A stretch of DNA of 64,000 nucleotides from Nocardia aobensis NBRC 100429 (GCF_000308375.1 NZ_BAFQ01000162.1:1-64000); one strand, 5' to 3'. Shown: positions 51,554-60,611, counted from the first letter of the stretch. A program made the numbers and translations. Notes: generated by a model from the sequence alone, not told the origin.

Positions 51554-52948
51554 ATGACCGCCGCCGCACCCCGCGGCGACGGGCGCCGGCTGACGGCGCT
51601 CGCGACGCCCATCGCGCTGACCCAACTGGCACAGGTCGCGATCTCCACCACCAATATCGCGCTGATGGGCAGTCTCGGCGTCGACCAGGTGGCGGCCGGC
51701 GGGCTGGCGCTGGTGCTGTTCAACCAGATCCGCACCATGTGCGTCGGATTGATCACCGCCAGCGGCAATCAGGTGGCAACCGTGGTGAGCCGGGCCGAGA
51801 AGCAGCGTCGCGACCCCGAACACGAGATCCGCGATGTGGTCCGATCGAGCTTCCTCATCGCCACGGCCGCGGGGGTGCTCGGCGGTCTGATCCTGGTCGG
51901 CCTGGGCTGGTCGCTGCAATGGCTCGGCCAGGACGCCACGGTGCTGGCCGAAGCGCGGCCGATGATGGTGGCGCTCGCCCCGGGTCTGCTGCCCTGCCTG
52001 TGGTTCCAGGTGCTACGGCAATACACCGTCGGCATGCAACGGCCACAGGCGCTGCTGGTGGTGACGCTCGGCTCGGTGGCCGTGAACGCGGTGGTCGCGC
52101 TGGCACTGATCCACGGCTGGGCCGGACTGCCCGCCCTGGGCCTGACCGGGGTCGGCGTGGCGTCCTCGGTCGTCTTCCTCGTCACCTTCGCGGTGTTCTG
52201 GGTGATGGTGCGTCGCGACGCGGCGCTGGGACCGACGCTGCCGGTGCGGATGTGGCCGGTACGCCGGCGAACGGTCACCGCGGAGCTACGGCTCGGCGCG
52301 CCGATCGCGCTCACCTACGGCTCCGAGGCCGGCATGTTCTCGGTGCTGGCCCTGGCGATGGGCACACTCGGCCCGGCGGCGCTGGCCGCGCACAACGTGG
52401 TGTATCAGCTCGTCTACATCGTGTTCCAGGTGGCGGTGGGGCTCTCGCACGGGGTCTCGATCCTGGTGAGCCGGGCCGCGGCCCGCGAGGAGTTCCGCCG
52501 CGCCCAGAACCTGGCCTGGCTGGCGTTGCGGCAGGCGGCCGTGGTGGGTGCGGTCGTCGGCGTGCTGTACGTCGCGGCGCCCGATCTGGTGCTGCGTCCG
52601 TTCCTCGCCGGTCGCGACGGCGCCACCGTCGAGCTCGCGCACAGCCTGCTGCTGATCGCCGTCGTCCTGCAGTTCTTCGATGCCGCGCAGAACATCGGCA
52701 ACGGGCTGCTGCGGGGGCTCGAGGACACCCGGGCCGGTTTCCGGTTGTCGCTGGTGGGTTATTGGATCGTCGGTCTGCCGACCGCCTTGCTGCTCGCCTT
52801 CCCGCTGGGACTGGAGGCGAGCGGTGTCTGGTGGGGTCTGACCGCGGGCCTGGCCGCGACGGCCGCGCTGATGTTGCGGCGTTATTTCTCGCTGCTGCAC
52901 CACCGACGGGCCGCCGAACCCCGCCAATTGGCCGACAGCCTCAACTGA
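51554..52948 (+). CDS. MATE-family efflux transporter
   Basis: 464 residues and 12 helices in two six-helix halves; NorM/DinF branch: helix 1 ALATPIALTQLAQVAISTTN and the corresponding LGAPIALTYGSEAGMFSVLA starting the second half. It is a cation-coupled exporter. 25 bp after the SbnA-like gene, the last gene of the iron-box cluster, so it is the likely exporter of the product. MATE transporters export polyamine-like and siderophore-like cations in other bacteria. No importer or substrate-binding lipoprotein is in the window. Confidence 0.87.
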   Translation: MTAAAPRGDGRRLTALATPIALTQLAQVAISTTNIALMGSLGVDQVAAGGLALVLFNQIRTMCVGLITASGNQVATVVSRAEKQRRDPEHEIRDVVRSSFLIATAAGVLGGLILVGLGWSLQWLGQDATVLAEARPMMVALAPGLLPCLWFQVLRQYTVGMQRPQALLVVTLGSVAVNAVVALALIHGWAGLPALGLTGVGVASSVVFLVTFAVFWVMVRRDAALGPTLPVRMWPVRRRTVTAELRLGAPIALTYGSEAGMFSVLALAMGTLGPAALAAHNVVYQLVYIVFQVAVGLSHGVSILVSRAAAREEFRRAQNLAWLALRQAAVVGAVVGVLYVAAPDLVLRPFLAGRDGATVELAHSLLLIAVVLQFFDAAQNIGNGLLRGLEDTRAGFRLSLVGYWIVGLPTALLLAFPLGLEASGVWWGLTAGLAATAALMLRRYFSLLHHRRAAEPRQLADSLN

Positions 52949-53081
52949 ACCGTCCGCATCCCTACCACCAGCGGAGTTCACATCGGCGGCTCGCACCCCA
53001 GCATGTAAGCGGCACAACGGTTTACACTGGGGTGCCAGTCGCGGCCGACGCCGCCGCGTGAGCCGACCGTGAGGTGACGAG

Positions 53082-53558
53082 ATGGTAGCCGGTGCCGGAG
53101 AACGTCAACAGCCCGCGACCGAGCATCCCGAACTGGACGTCCTGCCGACCTGGCCGCTGGACACCATCGCCGTCCTGGTGACCACCGATCCGTCGCCGCA
53201 CGCGATACCCGTGAGCTGGCCGGTGCGTGCCGACGATCGGCGAATCCTGTTGAGCCTCAAGTTCGATCGCGGTTCGCTGGCGCGGCTGCGCAAACGTCCC
53301 GATGTCGCGCTGCTGATCCTCGGTGGCGGCAATGTGGCACTGTGCGCCCGCGGTCGCGCGCGCGTCATCGCCGATCCGATGCCCGGCGCGGAGGACTACG
53401 TGGCCGTCGCCATCGATGTCGAGGTGATCGACGACCACCGCCAGGGCGCGTTCGAGGTCGAAGCGGGCATTCAGCGCACGGTCCTCGACGAACCGGAACT
53501 CGAATACCTCCGCTCGCGTGTCGCCACCCTGCAGGAGATGGTCGACGCGAAGAATTGA
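53082..53558 (+). CDS. Pyridoxamine 5'-phosphate oxidase-family protein (PPOX)
   Basis: 158 residues with the split-barrel FMN/F420-binding fold: TWPLDTIAVLVTTDPSPHAI, PVSWPVRADDRRILLSLKFD, SLARLRKRPDVALLILGGG and ARVIADPMPGAEDYVAVAID. Family members reduce quinones or small ketones or degrade heme. Its own promoter is likely (GGTTTACACT upstream at about 53020). Adjacent to the thiamine-binding protein (5-bp gap) but separated by 134 bp from the iron cluster. Substrate and cofactor unknown. Confidence 0.8.
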   Translation: MVAGAGERQQPATEHPELDVLPTWPLDTIAVLVTTDPSPHAIPVSWPVRADDRRILLSLKFDRGSLARLRKRPDVALLILGGGNVALCARGRARVIADPMPGAEDYVAVAIDVEVIDDHRQGAFEVEAGIQRTVLDEPELEYLRSRVATLQEMVDAKN

Positions 53559-53563
53559 CGCCC

Positions 53564-53863
53564 ATGATCGCCGCCTTCTCGGTCACCCCGCTCGGCACCG
53601 GCGCCGATGTGGGACGCGCCGTCGCCGAAGCCGTCCGCATCGTCCGCGCCAGCGGGCTGCCGAACGAAACCAACGCCATGTTCACCACACTCGAGGGCGA
53701 ATGGGACGAGGTGATGGGGGTGATCAAACAGGCCTCCGACGCCGTCCTCGCGGTCGCGCCGCGCTGCAGCCTGGTGATCAAGGCCGATATCCGTCCCGGC
53801 GTCACCGGCGCCCTGACGTCGAAGGTCGAGACCGTCGAACGCTATCTCGCGGAAGGGTCCTGA
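53564..53863 (+). CDS. Thiamine-binding protein, MTH1187/YkoF type
   Basis: 99 residues, a single ferredoxin-like domain with the family pattern MIAAFSVTPLGTGADVGRAV, TNAMFTTLEGEWDEVMGVIK and VIKADIRPGVTGALTSKVET. Homologues bind thiamine or HMP non-covalently. Five bases after the PPOX gene, so co-transcribed. Whether it scavenges or buffers thiamine is not known. Confidence 0.82.
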   Translation: MIAAFSVTPLGTGADVGRAVAEAVRIVRASGLPNETNAMFTTLEGEWDEVMGVIKQASDAVLAVAPRCSLVIKADIRPGVTGALTSKVETVERYLAEGS

Positions 53864-53897
53864 CGACCCGGCACGGGCGAGCCGACCGGGCGCGATC

Positions 53898-54665
53898 TCA
53901 CGGGCGGCGCTGCCGGTCCCCCGACGAGTCGGCGAAGGTTTCCCAGTGGGCGCGCCACTCGTCGGGACCCAGCGGTCCGCGTACGCCGCGGGTCCGCTCG
54001 GCCGCGTCCTCGGCGGCCCGGATTCGCGCCGCGAAGTCGAGCGTGGCCTTGCGGAGCCGTTCCTCGGCACTTTCTGGTCCGCCCAGGTGAACCACCCGAA
54101 GCTCGTCCGGAACCAGATCCTCGGGTAACCCGGCCTTCGCGCTGCGGGAGCGAATCTTCTCCGCCAGCGCCAGCGCGGGTTGCGCCATCGCGATCCCGTC
54201 CAGGCAGGAGCGGCGCGCCTTCTCGGTGAGTTTGCGTTCCTCCCAGGCTCGTTCCTGCGCGGCGACCTTCGCGGCCACATCCGCTCCGGCGTCCACCGCC
54301 GGATCGGACAGATGCGGACTGCGGTGCACCAGTTTCGCGACCAGCGCGGCGGCCACCTCGTCGACGGTGAATTCGCCCGCCGCCTCGGCGATCCGGGAAT
54401 GGAACAGCACCTGTAACAGCAGGTCGCCGAGTTCCTCCTTGATCGTCTCCGCATCGCCGTGCTGAATGGCGTCGAGGAGTTCGTAGGTCTCCTCCAGCAG
54501 ATACGGCCGCAGCGAATCGTGGGTCTGGGTGACCTCCCAGCCACCGAAATTCCACAGCCGGTCCATGACCTCGACGGCCTCGGTCAGACCGTGCGCGACC
54601 CGTGCGGAATCAGCCGCGGCGTCGTCGGATCCACTCGGCGGGCGCTCGCCCCCGACCTCGCTCAC
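53898..54665 (-). CDS. mazG: Nucleoside triphosphate pyrophosphohydrolase MazG
   Basis: 255 residues. The MazG motif is complete: WEVTQTHDSLRPYLLEETYE with EExxE metal-binding (LLEETYELLDAIQHG) followed by EELGDLLLQVLFHSRIA. It hydrolyses (d)NTPs, including oxidised dCTP, to NMP and PPi. GTG 54665 overlaps the mfd stop (GTGA). It lacks the long N-terminal extension present in the 325-residue M. tuberculosis form; the frame is open upstream through mfd but without a start better than 54665. Order mfd-mazG as in Rv1020-Rv1021. Confidence 0.93.
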   Translation of the reverse strand: MSEVGGERPPSGSDDAAADSARVAHGLTEAVEVMDRLWNFGGWEVTQTHDSLRPYLLEETYELLDAIQHGDAETIKEELGDLLLQVLFHSRIAEAAGEFTVDEVAAALVAKLVHRSPHLSDPAVDAGADVAAKVAAQERAWEERKLTEKARRSCLDGIAMAQPALALAEKIRSRSAKAGLPEDLVPDELRVVHLGGPESAEERLRKATLDFAARIRAAEDAAERTRGVRGPLGPDEWRAHWETFADSSGDRQRRP

Positions 54666-57600
54666 CCGACCGCGACCTCCGCGCGCACCGCGAGATCGAC
54701 CATGCCCTTCGGCTTCCCGTCGAGCGCCAGCAGCAGATCGGCGACGAACTGCAACAACTGCACATCGCGCACCCGCGCCGCGCCCACGCTGTCCTCCACG
54801 CGAGGCAAAGGCAGCTGCACGATGCCGGTGGTGGGCCGATAGCTCGCACTCGGATACAGCCGCTTGAGCCGCATCTGCTTCGAATCGGGCAGTTGCAGCG
54901 GCGACACCTTCAGTGTGGTGCCCGTGACGCCGACCTCCTGGATGCCGTACTCGCGGCACAGCAGTCGCAACTTCGCGACCGACACCAATCGGCCGACCTC
55001 CACCGGCAGCGGGCCGTACCGGTCGACGAGCTCCTCCACCACGGCGGCGAGCGCCGAATCATCCTGTGCCGCAGCCAGTTTGCGGTACGCCTCCAGCCGC
55101 AGCCGGTCGCTGGCGATGTAGTCGGGCGGAATGTGCGCATCCACCGGCAGGTCGATCCGCACCTCCTTGACCTCTTCCTCGGTCGTGATCGGGCGGCCGT
55201 CGGCGGCGGCGCGATAGGCCTCCACCGCCTCACCGACCAGTCGCACATACAGATCGAAACCGACGCCGGCGACATGGCCGGACTGTTCGGCGCCGAGAAC
55301 GTTTCCGGCGCCACGGATTTCGAGGTCCTTCATCGCCACGGCCATACCCGCGCCGAGATCGGAGTTCTGCGAGATGGTGGCCAGGCGGTCGTAGGCCGTT
55401 TCGGTGAGCGGCTTCTCGGCCGGATACAGGAAGTAGGCGTATCCGCGTTCCCGGCTGCGCCCGACCCGGCCGCGCAGCTGGTGCAGCTGCGAAAGGCCCA
55501 GGGTGTCGGCCCGTTCGACGATCAGCGTATTGGCGTTGGAGATGTCCAGGCCGGTTTCGATGATCGTGGTGCACACCAGCACGTCGAATTCGCGCTCCCA
55601 GAAGCCCTGCACGGTCTTCTCCAGCGTGTCCTCGTTCATCTGGCCGTGCGCCACCGCGACCCGCGCCTCGGGCACCAGATCGCGAATTCGCTGGGCGGCT
55701 TTGTCGATCGAGGACACGCGGTTGTGCACGTAGAAGACCTGGCCGTCGCGCAGTAATTCGCGGCGCACGGCCGCGGCGACCTGTTTGTCGTTGTAGCCGC
55801 CGACATAGGTCAGGACCGGGTGGCGCTCCTCCGGCGGGGTGAGGATGGTCGACATCTCACGGATTCCGGCCAGGCTCATCTCCAGGGTGCGCGGAATCGG
55901 GGTGGCCGACATGGTCAGCACGTCGACGTGGGTGCGCAGCGCCTTGATGTGTTCCTTGTGCTCGACGCCGAACCGCTGTTCCTCGTCGATGATCACGAGG
56001 CCGAGTTCCTTCCACCGCAGACCGGTCTGCAGCAGCCGGTGCGTACCGACCACGATGTCGACCTCACCGGTGGCCATACCGTCGATCACCTCGCGCGATT
56101 CGGCCGGATCGGTGAAGCGCGACAGGCCCTTCACCGTGACCGGGAATCCGGCGACGCGTTCGGTGAAGGTCTGCAGATGTTGCTGTGCCAGCAGCGTAGT
56201 CGGCACCAGCACCGCGACCTGCTTACCGTCCTGAACCGCCTTGAACGCCGCCCGCACCGCGATCTCGGTCTTGCCGTAACCGACGTCGCCGCAGATCACC
56301 CGGTCCATCGGCACCGGGCGTTCCATATCGGCCTTCACCTCGGCGATGGCGGTGAGCTGATCGTGGGTCTCGGTGAACGCGAACGCGTCCTCCATCTCCT
56401 GCTGCCACGGCGTATCGGAGGCGAACGCGTGGCCGGGCGCGGCCTGGCGCGCGGCGTACAACTGCACGAGTTCGGTGGCGATCTCGCGAACGGCCTTGCG
56501 CGCCTTGCGTTTCGTATTCGCCCAGTCGGATCCGCCGAGTTTGGACAGACTCGGCATCTCCCCGCCCACGTAGCGGGAGAGCTGGTCGAGCGAGTCCATC
56601 GGGACGTACAACCGGTCGCCGGGCTGACCGCGCTTACTGGGCGCGTACTCGATGACCAGGTATTCGCGTCGCGCACCACCGACGGTGCGTTCGATCATCT
56701 CGACGAACCGGCCGATGCCGTGCTGATCGTGCACGACCATATCGCCGGAACTCAACGCCAGCGGATCGACCTGATTGCGCCGGCGAGCGGGAAGTTTCTT
56801 GCCCTCACCGGGCGCGGTGACGCGGTTGCCGGTCAGATCGGATTCGGCGATGACGACCAGTTTCGCGTCGTCGAACACGATGCCGTCGTGTAGTGAACCG
56901 CACAGCACACCGACCAGCCCACGCACCGGTTCGGCGCCCGGCTCGAGCGCCGCGGCCGGAACCTCGGCATCCGCTAGCCGCTCCTGAATACGTTGTGCCG
57001 TACCGTGTCCCGCGACCACGATGACCGCGCGTCCACCGGTGGTGACGTGTGCGCGCAACGAGGCGAAGACGGTCGCGACCAACTCCTCCGAGCCGCGGGC
57101 CGCCGGCGCCGACAGCACGGGCAGCACGACCTCCGCGGGATCGTCGGCGGCCAGCGGGCTCAGCGTCCACCACGGCAACCCGCGCGCCTCGGCATCGGAC
57201 CGCACGACATCCAACCCGCGATACGCCGAGGACGCCAGATCCAGCCCGTGCGCGCCCAAGGGGGCCGCCCCGCCGAAGGATGCTGCCGTCCACGACGCCT
57301 CGAGGAATTCCTGTCCGGTGCGGACCAGATCGGCCGCGCGGGTGCGGATCTTCTCCGGATCGCACAGCAGCACATGCGATTGCGTCGGCACCACATCGGT
57401 GAGCAACTGCAGCTCACCCGGGCGCAGCACCGGCAGCAGCGCCTCCATCCCCTCCACCGGAATGCCCTGCGCCAGCTTCTCCAGCATCTCGACCAGCGCC
57501 GCATCGGCCGGATTGTCCGCGGCCACCTTCGCCGCCGATTCGCGCAGGTCCTCGGTCAGCAGCAGCTCCCGGCAGGGCTGCGCCACCACGAGATCCACCT

Positions 57601-58276
57601 CGACCTCGGTGAGCGAACGCTGATCGGCGACGGAGAACGCGCGCAGTTCACTGATCTCGTCGCCCCAGAATTCCACGCGCACCGGATGATCGGCGGTGGG
57701 CGGAAAGATGTCGAGAATGCCGCCGCGCACCGCGAATTCGCCGCGCTTGCCGACCATATCGGCGCGCTCGTAGGCGAATTCGACCAGCCGCGTGGTCAAT
57801 TCGTCGAAATCGAATTCGGCACCGACGCGCAGCACGATGGGTTCGATCTCACCCAGTCCCGGGGCCATCGGCTGCATCAGCGACCGGACCGTGGTCACCA
57901 CCACCTGCAGCGGTTCCGGATGACCCGGATCCTCCGGATGCGCCAGCCGCCGCAGCACCTGCAACCGGCGGCCCACGGTGTCGGCACTGGGCGACAGCCG
58001 CTCGTGCGGCAGCGTCTCCCAGGACGGGAACAGCGCGACCCGATCGCCGATGATCTCGCTCAACTCGACGGTCAGATCGTCGGCCTCGCGCCCGGTGGCG
58101 GTCACCACCACCAGCGGCCGCGCCGCCGCGACGGTCGCCGCCACGAACGGCCGGATCGCCGACGGCGCGACCAGGTGCACCGAGGAGCGCCCGATCAGTT
58201 CCCGAACCTGGCTCAGCGCGGCATCGGCACCGGCCACCTCGGCCAGTCCCGCAAGAGGTGGGCGATGGCTCGGCAT
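54662..58276 (-). CDS. mfd: Transcription-repair coupling factor Mfd
   Basis: 1204 residues. UvrB-homology module at the N-terminus, an RNA polymerase interaction domain (LYVPMDSLDQLSRYVGGEMP), the RecG-like translocase with Walker A DVGYGKTEIA, DEEQ box (IIDEEQRFGVEHKEH), TMSATPIPRTL, and QLRGRVGRSRERGYAYF, then the C-terminal TRCF domain. It strips stalled polymerase from lesions and recruits UvrA. Overlaps mazG by four bases downstream. Normal length (M. tuberculosis 1234). Confidence 0.97.
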   Translation of the reverse strand: MPSHRPPLAGLAEVAGADAALSQVRELIGRSSVHLVAPSAIRPFVAATVAAARPLVVVTATGREADDLTVELSEIIGDRVALFPSWETLPHERLSPSADTVGRRLQVLRRLAHPEDPGHPEPLQVVVTTVRSLMQPMAPGLGEIEPIVLRVGAEFDFDELTTRLVEFAYERADMVGKRGEFAVRGGILDIFPPTADHPVRVEFWGDEISELRAFSVADQRSLTEVEVDLVVAQPCRELLLTEDLRESAAKVAADNPADAALVEMLEKLAQGIPVEGMEALLPVLRPGELQLLTDVVPTQSHVLLCDPEKIRTRAADLVRTGQEFLEASWTAASFGGAAPLGAHGLDLASSAYRGLDVVRSDAEARGLPWWTLSPLAADDPAEVVLPVLSAPAARGSEELVATVFASLRAHVTTGGRAVIVVAGHGTAQRIQERLADAEVPAAALEPGAEPVRGLVGVLCGSLHDGIVFDDAKLVVIAESDLTGNRVTAPGEGKKLPARRRNQVDPLALSSGDMVVHDQHGIGRFVEMIERTVGGARREYLVIEYAPSKRGQPGDRLYVPMDSLDQLSRYVGGEMPSLSKLGGSDWANTKRKARKAVREIATELVQLYAARQAAPGHAFASDTPWQQEMEDAFAFTETHDQLTAIAEVKADMERPVPMDRVICGDVGYGKTEIAVRAAFKAVQDGKQVAVLVPTTLLAQQHLQTFTERVAGFPVTVKGLSRFTDPAESREVIDGMATGEVDIVVGTHRLLQTGLRWKELGLVIIDEEQRFGVEHKEHIKALRTHVDVLTMSATPIPRTLEMSLAGIREMSTILTPPEERHPVLTYVGGYNDKQVAAAVRRELLRDGQVFYVHNRVSSIDKAAQRIRDLVPEARVAVAHGQMNEDTLEKTVQGFWEREFDVLVCTTIIETGLDISNANTLIVERADTLGLSQLHQLRGRVGRSRERGYAYFLYPAEKPLTETAYDRLATISQNSDLGAGMAVAMKDLEIRGAGNVLGAEQSGHVAGVGFDLYVRLVGEAVEAYRAAADGRPITTEEEVKEVRIDLPVDAHIPPDYIASDRLRLEAYRKLAAAQDDSALAAVVEELVDRYGPLPVEVGRLVSVAKLRLLCREYGIQEVGVTGTTLKVSPLQLPDSKQMRLKRLYPSASYRPTTGIVQLPLPRVEDSVGAARVRDVQLLQFVADLLLALDGKPKGMVDLAVRAEVAVG

Positions 58277-58357
58277 GAAAGAAACTCCCGCTGCACAGAT
58301 CGGCGATTCAGAGCGACCAATCGAGTCTATGTTTTCGGCCTCCGCTCCGCTCCGGCG

Positions 58358-58451
58358 GGGTTCTCGGCCCTTAAGCCTCGATTTTTCCTCCTCCGCTCAG
58401 TCGCTGCGCTCCCTCGCTCCGTCAGTCCGAAATCGAGGCGGCCGAGAACCC
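58358..58451. repeat. Long inverted repeat between TetR gene and mfd
   Basis: Arms GGGTTCTCGGCC + GCCTCGATTT (58358-58384, with CTTAA bulged) and AAATCGAGGC + GGCCGAGAACCC (58430-58451) give a 22-bp stem around a ~45-nt loop of CGCTCC-type sequence. Could end the TetR transcript before mfd or be a copy of a genome-wide repeat. Confidence 0.7.
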
Positions 58452-58521
58452 ACCGAGGCGTACATCTCGCAGACGCGCGCGGTGGCGTTCACAGGTACCG
58501 CTCGTCCGGCCATGCGACCGG

Positions 58522-59169
58522 TTACGGCACGTACCTGCGCAACCGCCGCGCGGCGAACTCCCGGAAATAGGCCACCTTCTCGTCCGGCACGATCGAGGGC
58601 AGCAGGAAATACCACATGCGTTCCATGCGCACCGCCATCTGGTCGATGGATTCGGTGCCGACGGCGGTGATGTGGACTCCGGAGGTCATCTCCTGCAGGA
58701 GAAGACCGATGGTTTCGGGGTCGAGGTCGGGTTTGAGGTCGCCCTGCGCGATGGCCCGCTCGGCGAGCAGGATCTGGGTTTCGCCCCAGGTCTTGGTGAT
58801 GTTCTCGCCCGAGGCGCCGCGGTAGTCGCCGATCTGGTGGGTGAGTTTGAGCATCGCGCCGACCATCGGATCGTTCATGGTCAGGTCGGCGACGACGTAG
58901 GTGATGCCGATGGCGGCTTCGAGTGCGGGTACGCGCGGGTCGAAGAAGCCCTGACAGGCGCCGCGCAGTCGTTCGTTGCCCTGGTCGACCACAGCGCGCG
59001 CCAGTTCTTCCTTGGATCCGAAGTGGAAGTACAGTGCGCCCTTGGTGACGTTGGATTGCGAGATGATCTCGCTGAGGCTCGCATTCGCGTAACCGAGTCG
59101 CAGAAAGACGTCGGCCGCGCCTGCCAGCACCGAATCGCGGGTGATTTCCGCACGCGCTTGCCTAGCCAT
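58522..59169 (-). CDS. ScbR/ArpA-like TetR regulator (gamma-butyrolactone receptor type)
   Basis: 215 residues. HTH: QARAEITRDSVLAGAADVFL, then SNVTKGALYFHFGSKEELAR, the near-invariant pattern of gamma-butyrolactone receptors (VTKGALYFHFxSKExLA). The ligand domain has a tryptophan in ITKTWGETQILLAERAIAQG near the position of the receptor's conserved Trp. No AfsA/ScbA synthase is nearby, so it may answer another signal. It is inserted between the Rv1019-like regulator and mfd, which are adjacent in mycobacteria. Confidence 0.82.
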   Translation of the reverse strand: MARQARAEITRDSVLAGAADVFLRLGYANASLSEIISQSNVTKGALYFHFGSKEELARAVVDQGNERLRGACQGFFDPRVPALEAAIGITYVVADLTMNDPMVGAMLKLTHQIGDYRGASGENITKTWGETQILLAERAIAQGDLKPDLDPETIGLLLQEMTSGVHITAVGTESIDQMAVRMERMWYFLLPSIVPDEKVAYFREFAARRLRRYVP

Positions 59170-59200
59170 CAGATCCGCCTGTCCTCAAACCAGCCATCCT

Positions 59201-59234
59201 GAAGTAGACCGATATCCCGAAGTTGACCGACATC
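59201..59234. promoter_or_regulatory. 18-bp-period direct repeat upstream of the ScbR-like gene
   Basis: GAAGTAGACCGATATC (59201-59216) and GAAGTTGACCGACATC (59219-59234) differ at two positions. They lie 32-65 bp upstream of the TetR start, where its own operator would be expected. Confidence 0.45.
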
Positions 59235-59385
59235 ACAGCTCGAACAGCACTTGAAGGATGGGTGAACCGTACCATCCGACCGGCCGTCGCCAGCGGAATC
59301 GAGCATTAAGACCAGCCTCCTTCGCAAACAATGGGCTAACCGTCCAGTTCGGCCCCCTATCACCCCCGGGCGGCGCCACCGCCGG

Positions 59386-60039
59386 TCAGCCGGATGTCGT
59401 GCTCGGCCATTCGGAGCCGAGCTGCGGATCGGCCTCGAGGTGGGTGAGTCCGTTCCAGCACAGGTTGACCAGATGCGCGGCGACCACCTCCTTGGACGGC
59501 TGCCGTTCGTCGAGCCACCAGGTGGCGGCGGTGGCGACCATGCCGACCAGGGCCTGCGCGTAGAGAGTGGCGAGACTGGTGTCGAAGTCGCGGCGTTCGA
59601 AATCGCCGGCGAGGATGTGCGCGACCTGGTTGACCGCCTCGTTCAGCAGGCTCGAATAGGTGCCGGCGGCGGCCGAGGCGGGCTGATCGCGCATCAGGAT
59701 GCGGAAACCGTCGGTGCGCTCCTCGATATAGGTCAGCAGCGCGAGGGCGACCTGTTCCAGCCGGACGCGGGAGCGGTTCTGGGTCAGCGACGAGGTGATC
59801 ATGTCCAGCAGCGTCGACATCTCGCGGTCGACGACCACCGCGTAGAGGCCTTCTTTACCGCCGAAGTGTTCGTACACAACGGGTTTGGACACCTGGGCGC
59901 GCTGGGCGATCTCCTCGATGGAGGTGGCGTCGTAACCTCGTTCGGCGAACAGCGCCCGGCCGATCTCGATCAACTGCTGCCGGCGCTGCGTTCCGGTCAT
60001 CCGCGGACGCGGCGCCCGTATCGGGTCGCCCGAAGTCAT
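59386..60039 (-). CDS. TetR-family regulator, Rv1019 homologue
   Basis: 217 residues. HTH: RRQQLIEIGRALFAERGYDA with QVSKPVVYEHFGGKEGLYAV. The ligand domain ends in EADPQLGSEWPSTTSG. Same place and direction relative to mfd as Rv1019 in M. tuberculosis. Ligand and targets unknown. The start is the ATG at 60039, seven bases before the first copy of the 130-bp repeat, so the promoter lies inside the repeat. Confidence 0.9.
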   Translation of the reverse strand: MTSGDPIRAPRPRMTGTQRRQQLIEIGRALFAERGYDATSIEEIAQRAQVSKPVVYEHFGGKEGLYAVVVDREMSTLLDMITSSLTQNRSRVRLEQVALALLTYIEERTDGFRILMRDQPASAAAGTYSSLLNEAVNQVAHILAGDFERRDFDTSLATLYAQALVGMVATAATWWLDERQPSKEVVAAHLVNLCWNGLTHLEADPQLGSEWPSTTSG

Positions 60040-60045
60040 CGCTCC

Positions 60046-60200
60046 GCTCCCCCGCCTCTCCGCGTATTTTGCCGGTCGTAGGTGCCTGGAGATTTCTCGG
60101 CCGGGCCGGCGGTCGGCGACTACCCGAGGTCAGGGCGTGCCCGCCGAGTTACCCATGCGCTTTCGAAATCAATTGTTGCGTTGCGCAAATTTACCCGATC
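60046..60200 (+). repeat. ~130-155-bp dispersed repeat, copy 1
   Basis: Begins GCTCCCCCGCCTCTCCGCGT, then after 87 bp GGGCGTGCCCG, at 100 bp GAGTTACCCATG and at 120 bp AAATC. The same blocks occur at identical offsets at 63079. No gene is seen between the Rv1019-like gene and the tRNA-Gln (60040-60339) other than this. Confidence 0.75.
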
Positions 60201-60339
60201 GCGACCGGGCCATCTCGTCGACCCGCGACCCGCGCAGGGAAATCTGCCCGTAATTCGCGAAGCGGTGGGGAAACGTGCGAGGATATTGCGCGCATGCCGT
60301 GGCGCAGCGGTGGATCCATGGGGTTCATCGGTGCGACGA

Positions 60340-60410
60340 TCCGCCGTAGTGTAATGGCAGCACCACTGATTTTGGTTCAGTTAGTTCAGGTTCGAGTCCT
60401 GGCGGCGGAG
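60340..60410 (+). tRNA. tRNA-Gln (anticodon UUG)
   Basis: Acceptor TCCGCCG/CGGCGGA with discriminator G, anticodon stem ACTGA/TCAGT around TTTTGGT (anticodon TTG), T-arm with GGTTCGAGTCC. 71 nt, CCA not encoded. tRNA-Gln next to glmU as in M. tuberculosis. Confidence 0.95.
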
Positions 60411-60611
60411 CTGGCGATGGGGCTGTGACCTGCGTGAATATCGGGCAAAGCCCCGAGCCGGTGCTCAGGCCCGGGTGGACTAGGGTGTGGGCGGACGGCC
60501 GGCCGCCGAGCCCGCCGCAGACCGAGCCTGCGAAGGCCCGGCGCAGGCAGAGACAGCCGCAGGCAAAAGACAGCGCAGACCAGCACGATGACAGGCAGCC
60601 GAGGGAGATCC

